Below, piece after piece: positions 22,712-31,107 of a DNA stretch of 46,316 bases (positions within the stretch are counted from its first letter, which is position 1; each line of letters begins with the position of its first letter). The notes under the pieces are model-generated. The model was given only the letters and a program-made list of their open reading frames with translations. It was not told the origin of the DNA and searched no databases. The DNA is from an uncultured bacterium (GTDB lineage: Bacteria; Patescibacteriota; Minisyncoccia; Phycocordibacterales; UBA918). Made by a program: the position numbers and the translations under genes. The DNA is taken from NCBI GenBank assembly GCA_913046815.1, contig CAJWTE010000001.1, forward strand, positions 1 through 46,316. Direction: 5' to 3'.

Positions 22712-23209
22712 TTAGGTCTTCCGCATATAAGTTACATGACGGTAACGGAGTCCCTCATGAGACTCCTCATAAGGAGTCTCATGAGGGACAAATTCACTTT
22801 TGTATTCAGGAAAGAAGCTGTCGGCTTCAGAGTCGCTTGCGTCTATTTCTGTAAGATGCAGTTTGTCTGTAATAGGTAAGGCTTCCTTATAAATTGACGC
22901 ACCACCGAAAATAAATATTTCTTCTGCATTTACTGCACCAGCTTCCTCTAAGGCTTCCTCTAGTGAAGTCACCACTATACAACCGGGTGCTTCGTAGTCA
23001 GCGTTTTTAGTTATTACAATGTTGGTGCGGTTGGGGAGAGGTCGGCCAATCGATTCATACGTATTTCTCCCCATTATTATTGGGTGACCGGTCGTAAGTT
23101 CCTTCACTCTTTTTAAGTCTGCTGGTATCCGCCAGATAAGCTCATTTTTCTTACCAAGTTCAAGGTTTTGTCCTACAGCTGCTATTGCACTGATGGTTGG
23201 TTTTTGCAT
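22712..23209 (-). CDS. folA: dihydrofolate reductase
   Basis: The 165-aa protein reduces dihydrofolate to tetrahydrofolate with NADPH. The motifs are complete: ISAIAAVGQNLELGKKNELIWRIPADLKRVKELT with the acidic/tryptophan region, GHPIIMGRNTYESIG, and IFIFGGASIYKEAL. The ATG at 23209 is chosen because CATAAT (23216-23221) ends 6 nt upstream. Near the C-terminus the gene contains a perfect 18-bp inverted repeat (22750-22789), so its mRNA can form a strong hairpin within the coding region. ThyA and SHMT lie 2-4 kb away and complete the thymidylate cycle. Confidence 0.95.
   Translation of the reverse strand: MQKPTISAIAAVGQNLELGKKNELIWRIPADLKRVKELTTGHPIIMGRNTYESIGRPLPNRTNIVITKNADYEAPGCIVVTSLEEALEEAGAVNAEEIFIFGGASIYKEALPITDKLHLTEIDASDSEADSFFPEYKSEFVPHETPYEESHEGLRYRHVTYMRKT
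22750..22789. repeat. perfect 18-bp inverted repeat inside folA
   Basis: GTCCCTCATGAGACTCCT and its exact complement are separated by 4 nt. It lies within the last 30 codons of folA, about 40 bp from the stop codon. Confidence 0.95.
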
Positions 23210-23282
23210 GATGCGATTATGACATAAAGCTCGGTATCTGTCTTTTGTCTTATCATTCACTGAGCTGATATAATGGCAGCAT

Positions 23283-23957
23283 ATGGCACGCTACGAAGTT
23301 GAAGTTAAAAGTCTATTGGGAGAAGAAGAAAAAGCGAATGCTCTTAAGGTGCAGATGTGTGAGCTTGACCCAGCTTGCGCTTGCGTAGCCACCAACAAAC
23401 AGTTAAATCACTACTTTAAGGGCGGTGATATTGATAAATTGTTCGAAAAGACTGGCCACCTTTTTTCGACAGAAGAGAATGAGCGATTTAAGACAATCGT
23501 TGACAAAGGAGAAGATTTTTCTGTCCGCACACGTCAGAAGGACGACGAAGTGTTGCTGGTGGTAAAAGCTTCAATGGATGAAGGTACCAGCGAAAACACT
23601 GTGAAGCGGATGGAGTTTGAGGAGTCAGTTAATATTTCACTCGATGAACTAGATCAGCTAGTGATTGATTCGGGGTATGAGTATCAGGCCAAGTGGTCAC
23701 GCGAAAGGGAAGAGTACAGCTACAAAGGCGCTAATGTGTGTCTCGATAAAAATGCCGGTTATGGATTTTTGGCGGAGTTTGAAAAGATTGTGGACGATGA
23801 AAGTATGATTGACCAAGTGCGAGAGGAAATTGACCAATTAATGACAGAACTCGGGGTAGAGGAATTGTCTCAGGAAAGACTAGCTCGTATGTTCGATTTC
23901 TATAATGAGAACTGGCCAGAGTACTATGGTACCAATAAAACTTTCTGGATCAAATAA
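23283..23957 (+). CDS. CYTH domain protein
   Basis: The 224-aa protein begins with the CYTH signature E-x-E-x-K (YEVEVKSLL) and has alternating acidic/basic beta strands typical of the triphosphate tunnel fold (FSVRTRQKD, then LLVVKAS, VKRMEFEE and KWSREREEYSY). CYTH enzymes are class IV adenylate cyclases, thiamine triphosphatases or inorganic triphosphatases; the substrate here is not known. TATAAT (23269-23274) is 8 nt before the ATG. The HAD gene follows after 2 nt. Confidence 0.85.
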   Translation: MARYEVEVKSLLGEEEKANALKVQMCELDPACACVATNKQLNHYFKGGDIDKLFEKTGHLFSTEENERFKTIVDKGEDFSVRTRQKDDEVLLVVKASMDEGTSENTVKRMEFEESVNISLDELDQLVIDSGYEYQAKWSREREEYSYKGANVCLDKNAGYGFLAEFEKIVDDESMIDQVREEIDQLMTELGVEELSQERLARMFDFYNENWPEYYGTNKTFWIK

Positions 23958-23959
23958 TT

Positions 23960-24556
23960 ATGAAGATTTTATTATTAGATGCGGATGGAGTGGTACTAAA
24001 GAAAGACGGGTATTTTAGTGAAAGGTATGCTCGTGAACACGGTGTCCCGATAGAAGATATAGTACCTTTTTTTAAAGGTCCCTATTTAGAATGCCAGTCA
24101 GGGACAAAGGACTTGAAGCAGGAACTGAAACCTTTTTTAGAGAAATGGGGTTGGAAGGGTTCAATGGATGAGTTTTTAGATTATTGGTTTGAGGATGTGG
24201 AAATTAAACATGATATTTACGGTGTGATTAAGTATTGCAAAGAAAATAGTATTGTATGTTACTTGGCTTCCAACAATGAACATTATAGAGCCCGTAAAAT
24301 AGAAGAAACACTAGATGGTATGTTGGAGGGATTTTTCTTTGCGTCAGATTTGAAATTAAAAAAAAGTGATTCTAAATATTTTGAGTTGATCCAAGAAAAA
24401 CTCGGAATACCAGCTAACGAAATAGCTTTTGTAGACAACGACGAAAAAAATATTGAAGCTGCTAAAGAGCTTGGTATTGAAGCCAGACTAGTTAGTGATG
24501 GAGTATGGAATGAACTTTTAGGAATTGAGTTTAATAAGGGGTTTAAATTGATATAA
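23960..24556 (+). CDS. HAD-superfamily hydrolase
   Basis: The 198-aa protein has the HAD motifs in order: DADGVV with Asp7 and Asp9 (nucleophile and acid), the CYLASNNEHYRA motif II region, a Lys in SDLKLKKSD, and FVDNDEKNIEAAKELG for motif IV. It is a phosphatase or phosphomutase-like enzyme acting on a small molecule in the cytoplasm. It shares the operon with the CYTH gene upstream. Confidence 0.9.
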   Translation: MKILLLDADGVVLKKDGYFSERYAREHGVPIEDIVPFFKGPYLECQSGTKDLKQELKPFLEKWGWKGSMDEFLDYWFEDVEIKHDIYGVIKYCKENSIVCYLASNNEHYRARKIEETLDGMLEGFFFASDLKLKKSDSKYFELIQEKLGIPANEIAFVDNDEKNIEAAKELGIEARLVSDGVWNELLGIEFNKGFKLI

Positions 24557-24563
24557 TTAAGCT

Positions 24564-25151
24564 ATGTTTCTATCTGACAAAGACATTCATGCGGCGGTAA
24601 AAAATGGAGAAATCATTCTCGAACCTTTTGATCCCAAGCGACTACAGCCAGCTACCTATGACATTCGTCTCGGTAACACTTTCATAGTTACCGACGCTCA
24701 CTCTACTCAAGCTATTGATCCGGCTAAAGGAGTATTTCCCACAACTCAGACGGTGGAAGTGAAAGACGGAGAAGAGTTTGTTTTGCATCCGGGTGTTAGT
24801 ATACTCGGCTACTCTAAAGAAAAATTTGGCTCTGAAAACTACCTTATAGAGGTAAACGGGAAGTCTTCATTGGCCCGTATCGGTCTTATCGTGCACAACT
24901 CTGCCAGTATTGTTAACCCTGGCCACTACTTAAATATTGCTTTAGAACTGTGTAATTTAAACAACGTGCCGATAGTATTGCGTCCTGGTATGGAGATAGC
25001 TCAACTTACATTTTCTACACTAAGCTCCCATACCAAGAAGAGTTACAAGCAAACCGGTCGCTACCACAAGAACAATTTCCTTGGTTATGTGCCTCCTAAG
25101 ACCGGCCCATTGTCACGCAAGAAGACAGTTACTAGTAAGAAGAAAAAATAA
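24564..25151 (+). CDS. dcd: dCTP deaminase
   Basis: The 195-aa protein has the dCTP deaminase/dUTPase fold. It begins MFLSDKDIHAAVKNGEI, then LQPATYDIRLGN, the catalytic region VNGKSSLARIGLIVH, and SIVNPGHYLNIALELCN with the glutamate. It makes dUMP precursors from dCTP for ThyA. The typical HxTA-xxIDPG segment reads HNSASIVNPG, a modest variation. A short Lys-rich tail ends the protein. TATAAT (24552-24557) ends 6 nt before the ATG. thyA begins one base after its stop. Confidence 0.9.
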   Translation: MFLSDKDIHAAVKNGEIILEPFDPKRLQPATYDIRLGNTFIVTDAHSTQAIDPAKGVFPTTQTVEVKDGEEFVLHPGVSILGYSKEKFGSENYLIEVNGKSSLARIGLIVHNSASIVNPGHYLNIALELCNLNNVPIVLRPGMEIAQLTFSTLSSHTKKSYKQTGRYHKNNFLGYVPPKTGPLSRKKTVTSKKKK

Positions 25152-25152
25152 T

Positions 25153-26139
25153 ATGGAAAAGAAACACCCTGAATATCAATATTTGGACTTAATGCAGCGG
25201 TTGTTAGATAAAGGTGATCGACAGGCAGACGCTGATACTGGAGACGTTACGTACAGTTTGTTTGGCGAACAGATACGTTTCGACTTAAATCAGGGTTTGC
25301 CGCTTCTTACCACCAAGAAAGTATTTTGGAAAGGGGTTCTCCACGAATTGTTTTGGTTCTTGTCCGGACAAACCAATATCAAATATTTGGTGGACAACGG
25401 CGTTCATATTTGGGACGATTATCCTTTTCGTATTTATAATGACAAACGCGAAGCGGAAGGGTGGCCTGATATAAGCAAAGATGAGTTCGTGGAAAAGATT
25501 GCAAGTGACCAAGAATATGCCAATCAGCACGGTGAGCTACCTCATATCTATGGTGAGATGTGGAGGAATTGGCCACGTAAAGACGGTGGCGGAGTAGATC
25601 AGTTGCAGTGGGTTGTAGATGAAGTAAAGAAAGATCCAAGTTGTCACAATGCGATTGTGACCAGCTGGAACCCGGAGTATCTATATGCGATGGCTAAGCC
25701 CGGTGAAGCCTGTCGATTTCCAATTTGTCACAACATGTACCAGGTAAATATCAAAGACGGCAAGCTGTGTCTCCAGCTTTATCAACGGTCGGCGGACATT
25801 TTCTTAGGCGTACCTTTCAATATCGCCAGCTACGCGTTGCTGGTCGAGGTATTGGCCAAAATTACCGGATATGAACCAGGTGAGTTCGTGCATACTTTTG
25901 GCGATGTGCATATATACGAAAACCATATAGAACAAGCTAAAGAACAATTGTCACGCAAGCCACTACCTTTCCCTAAAGTGACTATCAGTGATGAAGCAAA
26001 ATCACTAGAAACTTTCAGACCAGAACATGTAACTTTAGCAAACTACGAGTCACATCCACCAATCAAGGCTGAGTTGGCAGTAGTGGGTGGTTTTAACAAA
26101 AAAATTCACGAGACTCCAGCAGAGGAAGAAGGTGTATAA
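25153..26139 (+). CDS. thyA: thymidylate synthase
   Basis: The 328-aa protein methylates dUMP to dTMP with methylene-tetrahydrofolate. Motifs include LPLLTTKKVFWKGVLHELFW, the catalytic Cys192 in FPICHNMYQ, YQRSADIFLGVPFN, and HTFGDVHIYENH. The ATG at 25153 is used; the upstream frame overlaps dcd. It follows dcd with one base between, so dcd-thyA is one operon that produces dTMP from dCTP. DHFR is encoded nearby on the other strand. Confidence 0.96.
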   Translation: MEKKHPEYQYLDLMQRLLDKGDRQADADTGDVTYSLFGEQIRFDLNQGLPLLTTKKVFWKGVLHELFWFLSGQTNIKYLVDNGVHIWDDYPFRIYNDKREAEGWPDISKDEFVEKIASDQEYANQHGELPHIYGEMWRNWPRKDGGGVDQLQWVVDEVKKDPSCHNAIVTSWNPEYLYAMAKPGEACRFPICHNMYQVNIKDGKLCLQLYQRSADIFLGVPFNIASYALLVEVLAKITGYEPGEFVHTFGDVHIYENHIEQAKEQLSRKPLPFPKVTISDEAKSLETFRPEHVTLANYESHPPIKAELAVVGGFNKKIHETPAEEEGV

Positions 26140-26218
26140 TAATTAAAACTTAAATTGCCTATGATCTAATTGAGTTCACAATTTTGTACAACTGATTAAC
26201 AATACTAACAGCTTTACC

Positions 26219-27487
26219 ATGAGTGAATACAATTACATCAAACAACAAGACGAAGATATTTATAACGCCATCATGGGCGAGGAGGAGCGTGAGGCTAATG
26301 GTCTTGAGCTTATTCCGAGTGAGAACTATGTATCGAGAGCCGTTCGCGAAGCGAACGGCTCTATATTGACTAACAAATACTCAGAAGGTTATCCGGGCAA
26401 ACGCTACTACGGCGGACAAGAGTTTACTGACGCAGTGGAGAAGGTGGCGATAGACAGGGCTTGTCAACTTTTTGGTTGTAAATATGCCAATGTGCAACCC
26501 TTATCTGGTGCACCTGCTAATGTCGCCATGTATTTTGCTCTTATGGAGCCGGGAGACACTGTACTTGGCATGCATCTCGAGCATGGTGGACACCTTACTC
26601 ACGGACATCCGACTACCAGCATCAACAAAGTCTTCAACTTTGTTCGATATAAAATGAAGGATGTCGATACCGGTGAAATTGACTACGAAGAATTACGAAA
26701 AGTAGCATTAGAACATAAACCAAAGATTATCCTAGCGGGTTTCTCAGCTTATTCGCGAGAACTAGACTATGAAAAGTTCGTCGAGATAGCGAGAGAAGTG
26801 GGTGCTTATACCGTGGCGGATATGGCGCACATCGCTGGACTTATCGCTGGTGGGGTAGCGAAGAATCCTTTTGATGCCGGCTTTGATGTTATTACCACCA
26901 CGACTCACAAGACTCTCCGAGGTCCACGTGGAGGAATGGTACTGGTACGAGAAGATGAAGAATTGGCTAAGAAGATAAATAAGTCTGTCTTCCCAGGGCT
27001 ACAAGGTGGTCCACACATGAACAACATCGCCGCCAAGGCAATTGCTTTTGGTGAGGCACTACAACCGTCTTTCAAGACCTATTCAAAACAAGTCTTGAAG
27101 AATGCCAAAGCCATGGAAGAAGTATTCAAGGACGCCGATATCCGCTTGCTTGGCGGGGGGACTGACAACCACTTACTACTAGCCGATGTCTTTGGTTCAA
27201 TGGGTATTACCGGACAAGAAGCCGAGGTAGTATTGGATGAAGTTGGTATTACCCTGAACAAAAACATGATTGCCGACGAGTCACGTACAGCCATGGATCC
27301 TTCCGGCATACGCTTTGGTACACCGGCAATAACTACTCGTGGCATGAAGGAGGAGGAAGCGGCAAAAGTGGCAGAGATAATGATAGATACACTGAAGAAC
27401 AAAGACGACCAAGCCAAGAAAGATGCCAATCGCGATGCAATTAAGGAACTTTGCCAGCAGTTTCCTATTCCAGAGAGTTTTGTTTAG
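26219..27487 (+). CDS. glyA: serine hydroxymethyltransferase
   Basis: The 422-aa enzyme converts serine and tetrahydrofolate to glycine and methylene-tetrahydrofolate, the cofactor for ThyA. The PLP lysine is K231 in TTTTHKTLRGPRGG. Other motifs are ELIPSENYVS, KYSEGYPGKRYYGG and VNVQPLSGAPAN-like segments. It carries out folate one-carbon supply together with ThyA and DHFR in this block. A terminator follows at 27519. Confidence 0.97.
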   Translation: MSEYNYIKQQDEDIYNAIMGEEEREANGLELIPSENYVSRAVREANGSILTNKYSEGYPGKRYYGGQEFTDAVEKVAIDRACQLFGCKYANVQPLSGAPANVAMYFALMEPGDTVLGMHLEHGGHLTHGHPTTSINKVFNFVRYKMKDVDTGEIDYEELRKVALEHKPKIILAGFSAYSRELDYEKFVEIAREVGAYTVADMAHIAGLIAGGVAKNPFDAGFDVITTTTHKTLRGPRGGMVLVREDEELAKKINKSVFPGLQGGPHMNNIAAKAIAFGEALQPSFKTYSKQVLKNAKAMEEVFKDADIRLLGGGTDNHLLLADVFGSMGITGQEAEVVLDEVGITLNKNMIADESRTAMDPSGIRFGTPAITTRGMKEEEAAKVAEIMIDTLKNKDDQAKKDANRDAIKELCQQFPIPESFV

Positions 27488-27518
27488 TGGTTGAAAATTT
27501 TGATTTGTAAAGATAAAG

Positions 27519-27548
27519 ACCCAGCGCTACGACGTTGGGTTTTATTTA
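27519..27548 (+). terminator. terminator after glyA
   Basis: ACCCAGCG/CGTTGGGT with one G-T pair and loop CTACGA is followed by TTTTATTTATT. Confidence 0.85.
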
Positions 27549-27567
27549 TTCAATATTGAACACACAT

Positions 27568-27622
27568 CCCCACTATGCCAGTTAACCGTCATAATTTATG
27601 ACGGTTAACTGGCATAGTGGGG
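27568..27622. repeat. perfect 26-bp inverted repeat
   Basis: The arms begin CCCCACTATGCCAGTT and are exact complements with a 3-nt centre (27594-27596). No T-tract follows directly, so it may be a protein-binding or structural element rather than a terminator. Confidence 0.9.
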
Positions 27623-27679
27623 GGAGAGTGCTGCAAATGTTAGGTTGCAGTTTGAGAGATTTGTTCTATATTGTATTTA

Positions 27680-27792
27680 GTTAGTTTCGCCCCGCTCCCG
27701 GGGGCGATAATCGGCGGCCGCCCTCCTATGTTCAAGATTTACAGCGGCCGCCGACCCAATCATTACGCAGTTTTATCTGCGTATTATTTTTG
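27680..27792 (+). ncRNA. candidate small RNA with GC-rich hairpins and terminator
   Basis: The spacer contains CGCCCC/GGGGGCG, then 11-bp arms TCGGCGGCCGC (27711-27721) and GCGGCCGCCGA (27744-27754). It ends with the intrinsic terminator ACGCAG-TTTTAT-CTGCGT (27765-27782) and ATTATTTTT. A possible promoter (TTGCAG, 16 nt, TATATT) lies just upstream. There is no ORF. The GC content is far above the flanks. Not recognised as a known RNA family. Confidence 0.35.
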
Positions 27793-27822
27793 CTTTATCT
27801 ATCCATTCTGTACAATAGGTCT

Positions 27823-28935
27823 ATGCAACATCTGCTACTGAAGTTAAAGAACAAACTCAATCAAACACCTGGGTTTCATTTCGTGATGAGACATTGGCTC
27901 ACAGTGGCTTTTTTACTCGGCTTTGTTGTTGACAGTATAACTCTCAACAGAGTCGATCAAATTTTTGACAACTTAGTACTACTTACTTATGTAATCTTGG
28001 CGACGGCGGCCTTGCTTCTTTTATACGCTGGTGTATCAGAGAAGTTGGGAGAGAAGCGGAGTCCAATAGCACGAAAGTATATGCCACTGGTTATTCAGTA
28101 TGCTTTTGGTGGTCTGTTGTCGGGAATGTTGATATTTTATGGCCGCAGCGGGGCTCTGGTGGAGAGTTGGCCTTTTCTGGCCGCCATTCTCTTGGCTATC
28201 TATTATAACGAAACGATTATTGACAGGAGTAATCGTCTCATTTATAACTTGACCATCTTTTTTGTTGGTCTATTTTCATACGTTGTGTTAGTGATACCGG
28301 TCCTTACTGGGCACATGGGAGCCGGTGTATTTGTGGTGAGTGGAGTATTGGCAGTGGCACTTATGTATGGCTTTTTGAAAATGTTATACAAAATCATTCC
28401 TCATTTTTTGACTATGCAAATGCGCTCGATAGTCTTCATGTTAGGAATTGTGTATGTGAGTTTCAACTTTCTATATTTCAGCAACATGATTCCACCTATA
28501 CCACTGTCTTTGAAAGAGGTTGGTATTTACCACTCGGTCACTAAAGTAGCTGACGGTGTCTACCGACTTAGTTACGAAGAAGGACAATGGTGGCAGTTGT
28601 TTAGGAAGTCAGACAAAGTCTTTCATCCTGATGAAAGTGGCCAAGTGTATTGTTATGCGAGAGTATTTGCTCCTACCAAATTGGAAACCGATATAGAACA
28701 TCACTGGGAGTACTTTAATGAGGAAGAAAAAAAATGGCAAACGTACGATCGCTTAAGCTACAGTATTGCTGGGGGTCGCGACCAAGGGTATCGTGGTTAT
28801 ACGTATATTGAAAATTATTTCCAGGGCAAATGGCGGTGTAGCGTAGAGACCAGAAGAGGTCAGGTGTTAGGACGGGAGGTATTTTCCATAGACAGTAGTG
28901 AAGGACCAGGTACGATAGTTAATCGTTTTGAGTAG
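27823..28935 (+). CDS. membrane protein with C-terminal DUF2914 domain
   Basis: The 370-aa protein has six or seven predicted membrane helices between about residues 18 and 225. A C-terminal exported domain follows with the DUF2914 pattern (VYCYARVFAP, then IEHHWEYFNEEEKKWQTYDRL, YTYIENYFQGKWRCSVET and GQVLGREVF). The role is unknown; DUF2914 proteins are common in Patescibacteria and Proteobacteria envelopes. TACAAT (27811-27816) ends 6 nt before the ATG at 27823, which fixes the start. Confidence 0.8.
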   Translation: MQHLLLKLKNKLNQTPGFHFVMRHWLTVAFLLGFVVDSITLNRVDQIFDNLVLLTYVILATAALLLLYAGVSEKLGEKRSPIARKYMPLVIQYAFGGLLSGMLIFYGRSGALVESWPFLAAILLAIYYNETIIDRSNRLIYNLTIFFVGLFSYVVLVIPVLTGHMGAGVFVVSGVLAVALMYGFLKMLYKIIPHFLTMQMRSIVFMLGIVYVSFNFLYFSNMIPPIPLSLKEVGIYHSVTKVADGVYRLSYEEGQWWQLFRKSDKVFHPDESGQVYCYARVFAPTKLETDIEHHWEYFNEEEKKWQTYDRLSYSIAGGRDQGYRGYTYIENYFQGKWRCSVETRRGQVLGREVFSIDSSEGPGTIVNRFE

Positions 28936-28982
28936 GTCTTAATACCATAGGATAACCCTATGGAAGTTGCTTTTTTTATAAA

Positions 28983-29177
28983 ATGTGTTATTGTCACGAA
29001 CAAGTTCGCAATGGGCGAACTGTTTTTGAACCAATGGGGGTAAAAATAAGTGCAATACGGAATGAAAAGCAAACCGTTCACCCGCAGTGCTACCAAAAAG
29101 TACTGCAAAGGAATGCGCGGCCGGTCTCAAGGTCCCCGCGACCAAGCGACCACGCACCGGAAGGTAGAGGTGGTTGA
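28983..29177 (+). CDS. possible small Cys/His protein (64 aa)
   Basis: The N-terminal part has MCYCHEQ and, about 30 residues later, VHPQCYQK, an arrangement of Cys and His that could bind zinc as a small treble-clef or LIM-like knuckle. The C-terminal 25 residues are Arg/Pro/Ser-rich and lie in GC-rich DNA. TATAAA directly precedes the ATG but is too close for a normal -10. A second ORF in another frame (29062-29229) overlaps the 3' half, and both precede a strong terminator. At most one is likely to be genuine, or the region is an RNA. Confidence 0.35.
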   Translation: MCYCHEQVRNGRTVFEPMGVKISAIRNEKQTVHPQCYQKVLQRNARPVSRSPRPSDHAPEGRGG

Positions 29178-29229
29178 AAAAACCAAGGGGCAACGACCCC
29201 GTATAAGGACGATCCTCGTCCCCACATGA
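29062..29229 (+). CDS. alternative small very basic ORF (55 aa)
   Basis: It opens with ATGAAAAGC and gives a peptide with about 30 percent Lys plus Arg (MKSKPFTRSATKKYCKGMRG at the start, RPRIRTILVPT at the end). It overlaps the 64-aa ORF in a different frame. There is no SD or clear -10. The strongly basic composition recalls small ribosome-associated proteins, but no family is recognised. It is listed because the two ORFs compete for the same DNA. Confidence 0.25.
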   Translation: MKSKPFTRSATKKYCKGMRGRSQGPRDQATTHRKVEVVEKTKGQRPRIRTILVPT

Positions 29230-29274
29230 GGCAAAGAGCAGGGCGGCGCAACGGCGCCTCCCCGCACACCCGCA

Positions 29275-29303
29275 ACGCACGTCGCTAAGACGGGCGTTTT
29301 TTG
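29275..29303 (+). terminator. intrinsic terminator upstream of argS
   Basis: ACGC-A-CGTC / GACG-G-GCGT with loop GCTAA is followed by TTTTTTGTTGCTTTTT. It shows that a separate transcript ends here, before the argS promoter at 29315. Confidence 0.85.
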
Positions 29304-29327
29304 TTGCTTTTTGGTATAGTAGCCACA

Positions 29328-31013
29328 ATGAAAGACACGCTGAAAAATGTTGTCAACAATGCGCTAAAGAGCCTGGAGCTGCCCGTGGAAGACTTTGTAA
29401 TTGAGCATCCGGCTCTTATGTCACATGGGGACTATGCTACCAACGTAGCTTTAGTAGTTGCTAAAGAAGTTGGTCAGAATCCGCGTGAATTGGCCGAAAA
29501 GATAATGAAAGAAGTGGTTTTGCAGGATCTTCCGGAAATCAACCAAGTTTCCATTGCCGGTCCTGGCTTTATCAACTTCACCCTCAGTCGTACTTTCTTT
29601 ACCAAGCAAATCAAGCTGATTAATACCATTGATGGTGAATGGGGGAAGAATGGCGCTTATTTAGGGAAGAAAGTATTGGTGGAGTACACCGACCCTAATC
29701 CATTTAAGGAGTTTCATATCGGTCACATGTTTACCAATATTGTAGGTGAGAGCCTATCTCGCTTATTTGTTATGGCCGGAGCAGATGTGAAGCGTCTTAA
29801 CTATCAAGGTGATGTGGGTATGCATGTTGCTTCAGCGATATGGGGAATGCAGCAAATGGGGCTAACGGCAGATAGTCAGTTTGGTCCCCGTGAGTTGGGG
29901 GAGGCATATGCTAAGGGTGCAACGGCGGCTAAGAACAATGAATCAGCCAAGCAAGATATAACGACCTTGAATAAAAAAATTTACGATCGGTCTGATGAGG
30001 CAGTCAATCAACTGTATGATAAAGGCCGAGCGGTTTCATTGGAATATTTTGAGGATATGTACGCTATCTTAGGTACTAAATTTGACCATTACTTTTTTGA
30101 GAGTGAGGCCGGTCCCAAGGGGCAAGATTTAGTTTTGGCGCATCCTGAAGTATTTGTAGATAGCGATGGTGCTAAGATATTTCCCGGTGAGCAACATGGT
30201 CTACACACTAGAGTATTTATAAACCGTGAAGGGTTGCCCACTTACGAAGCTAAAGAGTTGGCGTTGGCCGAAATGAAAGAAGACGAGTGTGGCACCCACG
30301 ACTTGTCTGTCGTTTCTACCGCCAACGAAATTAATGAGTATTTCAAAGTGCTTTTGAAAGCAATGAGTCTGATTCATCCTGATTTAGCCCAGAAGACTGA
30401 GCATATCGGACACGGTATGGTGCGATTAACTTCTGGCAAGATGTCGTCACGCACTGGTGATGTAATTCCGGCGCGGGACTTTATCGATAGTATCAAACTC
30501 GTCGCTTTAAATAAGGTAGAGGAATCAGGCAGGGAAGTGGATGAGCAAACAGCAAAAATGGTCGCAATGGGTGCTATCAAGTATGAAACTCTCAGAGGCA
30601 GCATTTTCCAGGATTCAGTGTTTGACGAAGGAAACGCACTATCTTTTGAAGGCAACTCTGGTCCGTATTTGCAGTATACCTATGCTCGAATTCAGTCAGT
30701 AAAAGAAAAGGCTGAGAAGGAGGGTGTCGCTACTGGTTTAGAAGTGATACCAAAGGATATTTATGATGTAGAAAGAGTCTTGTACCGTTTCCCAGAAGTA
30801 GTGGAAGAAGCCCTTGTAGATAGATCACCCCACAAAGTCGCAGTGTTTCTCACTGAGCTTGCCAGTGAGTTTAATGCTTTTTATTCTCATGAGAAGATAG
30901 CAGATGTTGGGGATGAATTGGCTTCATACAAACTAGCTCTTTCTGATGCAGTAGCCGAGACCTTAAAAACTGGTCTGTGGATACTTGGCATCGACGCCCC
31001 GGAAAGAATGTAG
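29328..31013 (+). CDS. argS: arginyl-tRNA synthetase
   Basis: The 561-aa class I synthetase attaches Arg to tRNA-Arg. It has the N-terminal Arg additional domain (about residues 1-85), the HIGH motif as FHIGHM in DPNPFKEFHIGHMFTN, RLNYQGDVGMHV, and KMSSRTGD in the KMSKS position. It ends with a DALR anticodon-binding domain whose last residues are TLKTGLWILGIDAPERM. TATAGT (29315-29320) ends 7 nt before the ATG. It starts the ArgS-IleS-RecO run. Confidence 0.96.
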   Translation: MKDTLKNVVNNALKSLELPVEDFVIEHPALMSHGDYATNVALVVAKEVGQNPRELAEKIMKEVVLQDLPEINQVSIAGPGFINFTLSRTFFTKQIKLINTIDGEWGKNGAYLGKKVLVEYTDPNPFKEFHIGHMFTNIVGESLSRLFVMAGADVKRLNYQGDVGMHVASAIWGMQQMGLTADSQFGPRELGEAYAKGATAAKNNESAKQDITTLNKKIYDRSDEAVNQLYDKGRAVSLEYFEDMYAILGTKFDHYFFESEAGPKGQDLVLAHPEVFVDSDGAKIFPGEQHGLHTRVFINREGLPTYEAKELALAEMKEDECGTHDLSVVSTANEINEYFKVLLKAMSLIHPDLAQKTEHIGHGMVRLTSGKMSSRTGDVIPARDFIDSIKLVALNKVEESGREVDEQTAKMVAMGAIKYETLRGSIFQDSVFDEGNALSFEGNSGPYLQYTYARIQSVKEKAEKEGVATGLEVIPKDIYDVERVLYRFPEVVEEALVDRSPHKVAVFLTELASEFNAFYSHEKIADVGDELASYKLALSDAVAETLKTGLWILGIDAPERM

Positions 31014-31056
31014 GTCGGTTTGTAAATTCACCTATTTTGACTTAGTATGCTTATAC

Positions 31057-31107
31057 GTGTCTGATATACACGTATTTATTATGTCTGATATACATAACCA
31101 TAATATG
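31057..31107 (+). promoter_or_regulatory. tandemly duplicated promoter and start of ileS
   Basis: The 24-bp unit GTCTGATATACA-N10-ATG occurs twice: TATACA at 31065-31070 with ATG 31081, and TATACA at 31089-31094 with the in-frame ATG 31105. In both, the -10-like hexamer is 10 nt from the ATG. Confidence 0.6.

Noticed and set aside
29140..29176. Possible SRP RNA tip with a GGAA tetraloop
   Set aside because: The symmetric internal loop required for SRP RNA (CAGG opposite AGCAG) is missing.
28939..29328. 129-aa minus-strand frame before argS
   Set aside because: It has no start signal, runs through the intrinsic terminator and the argS promoter, and its composition is not protein-like.
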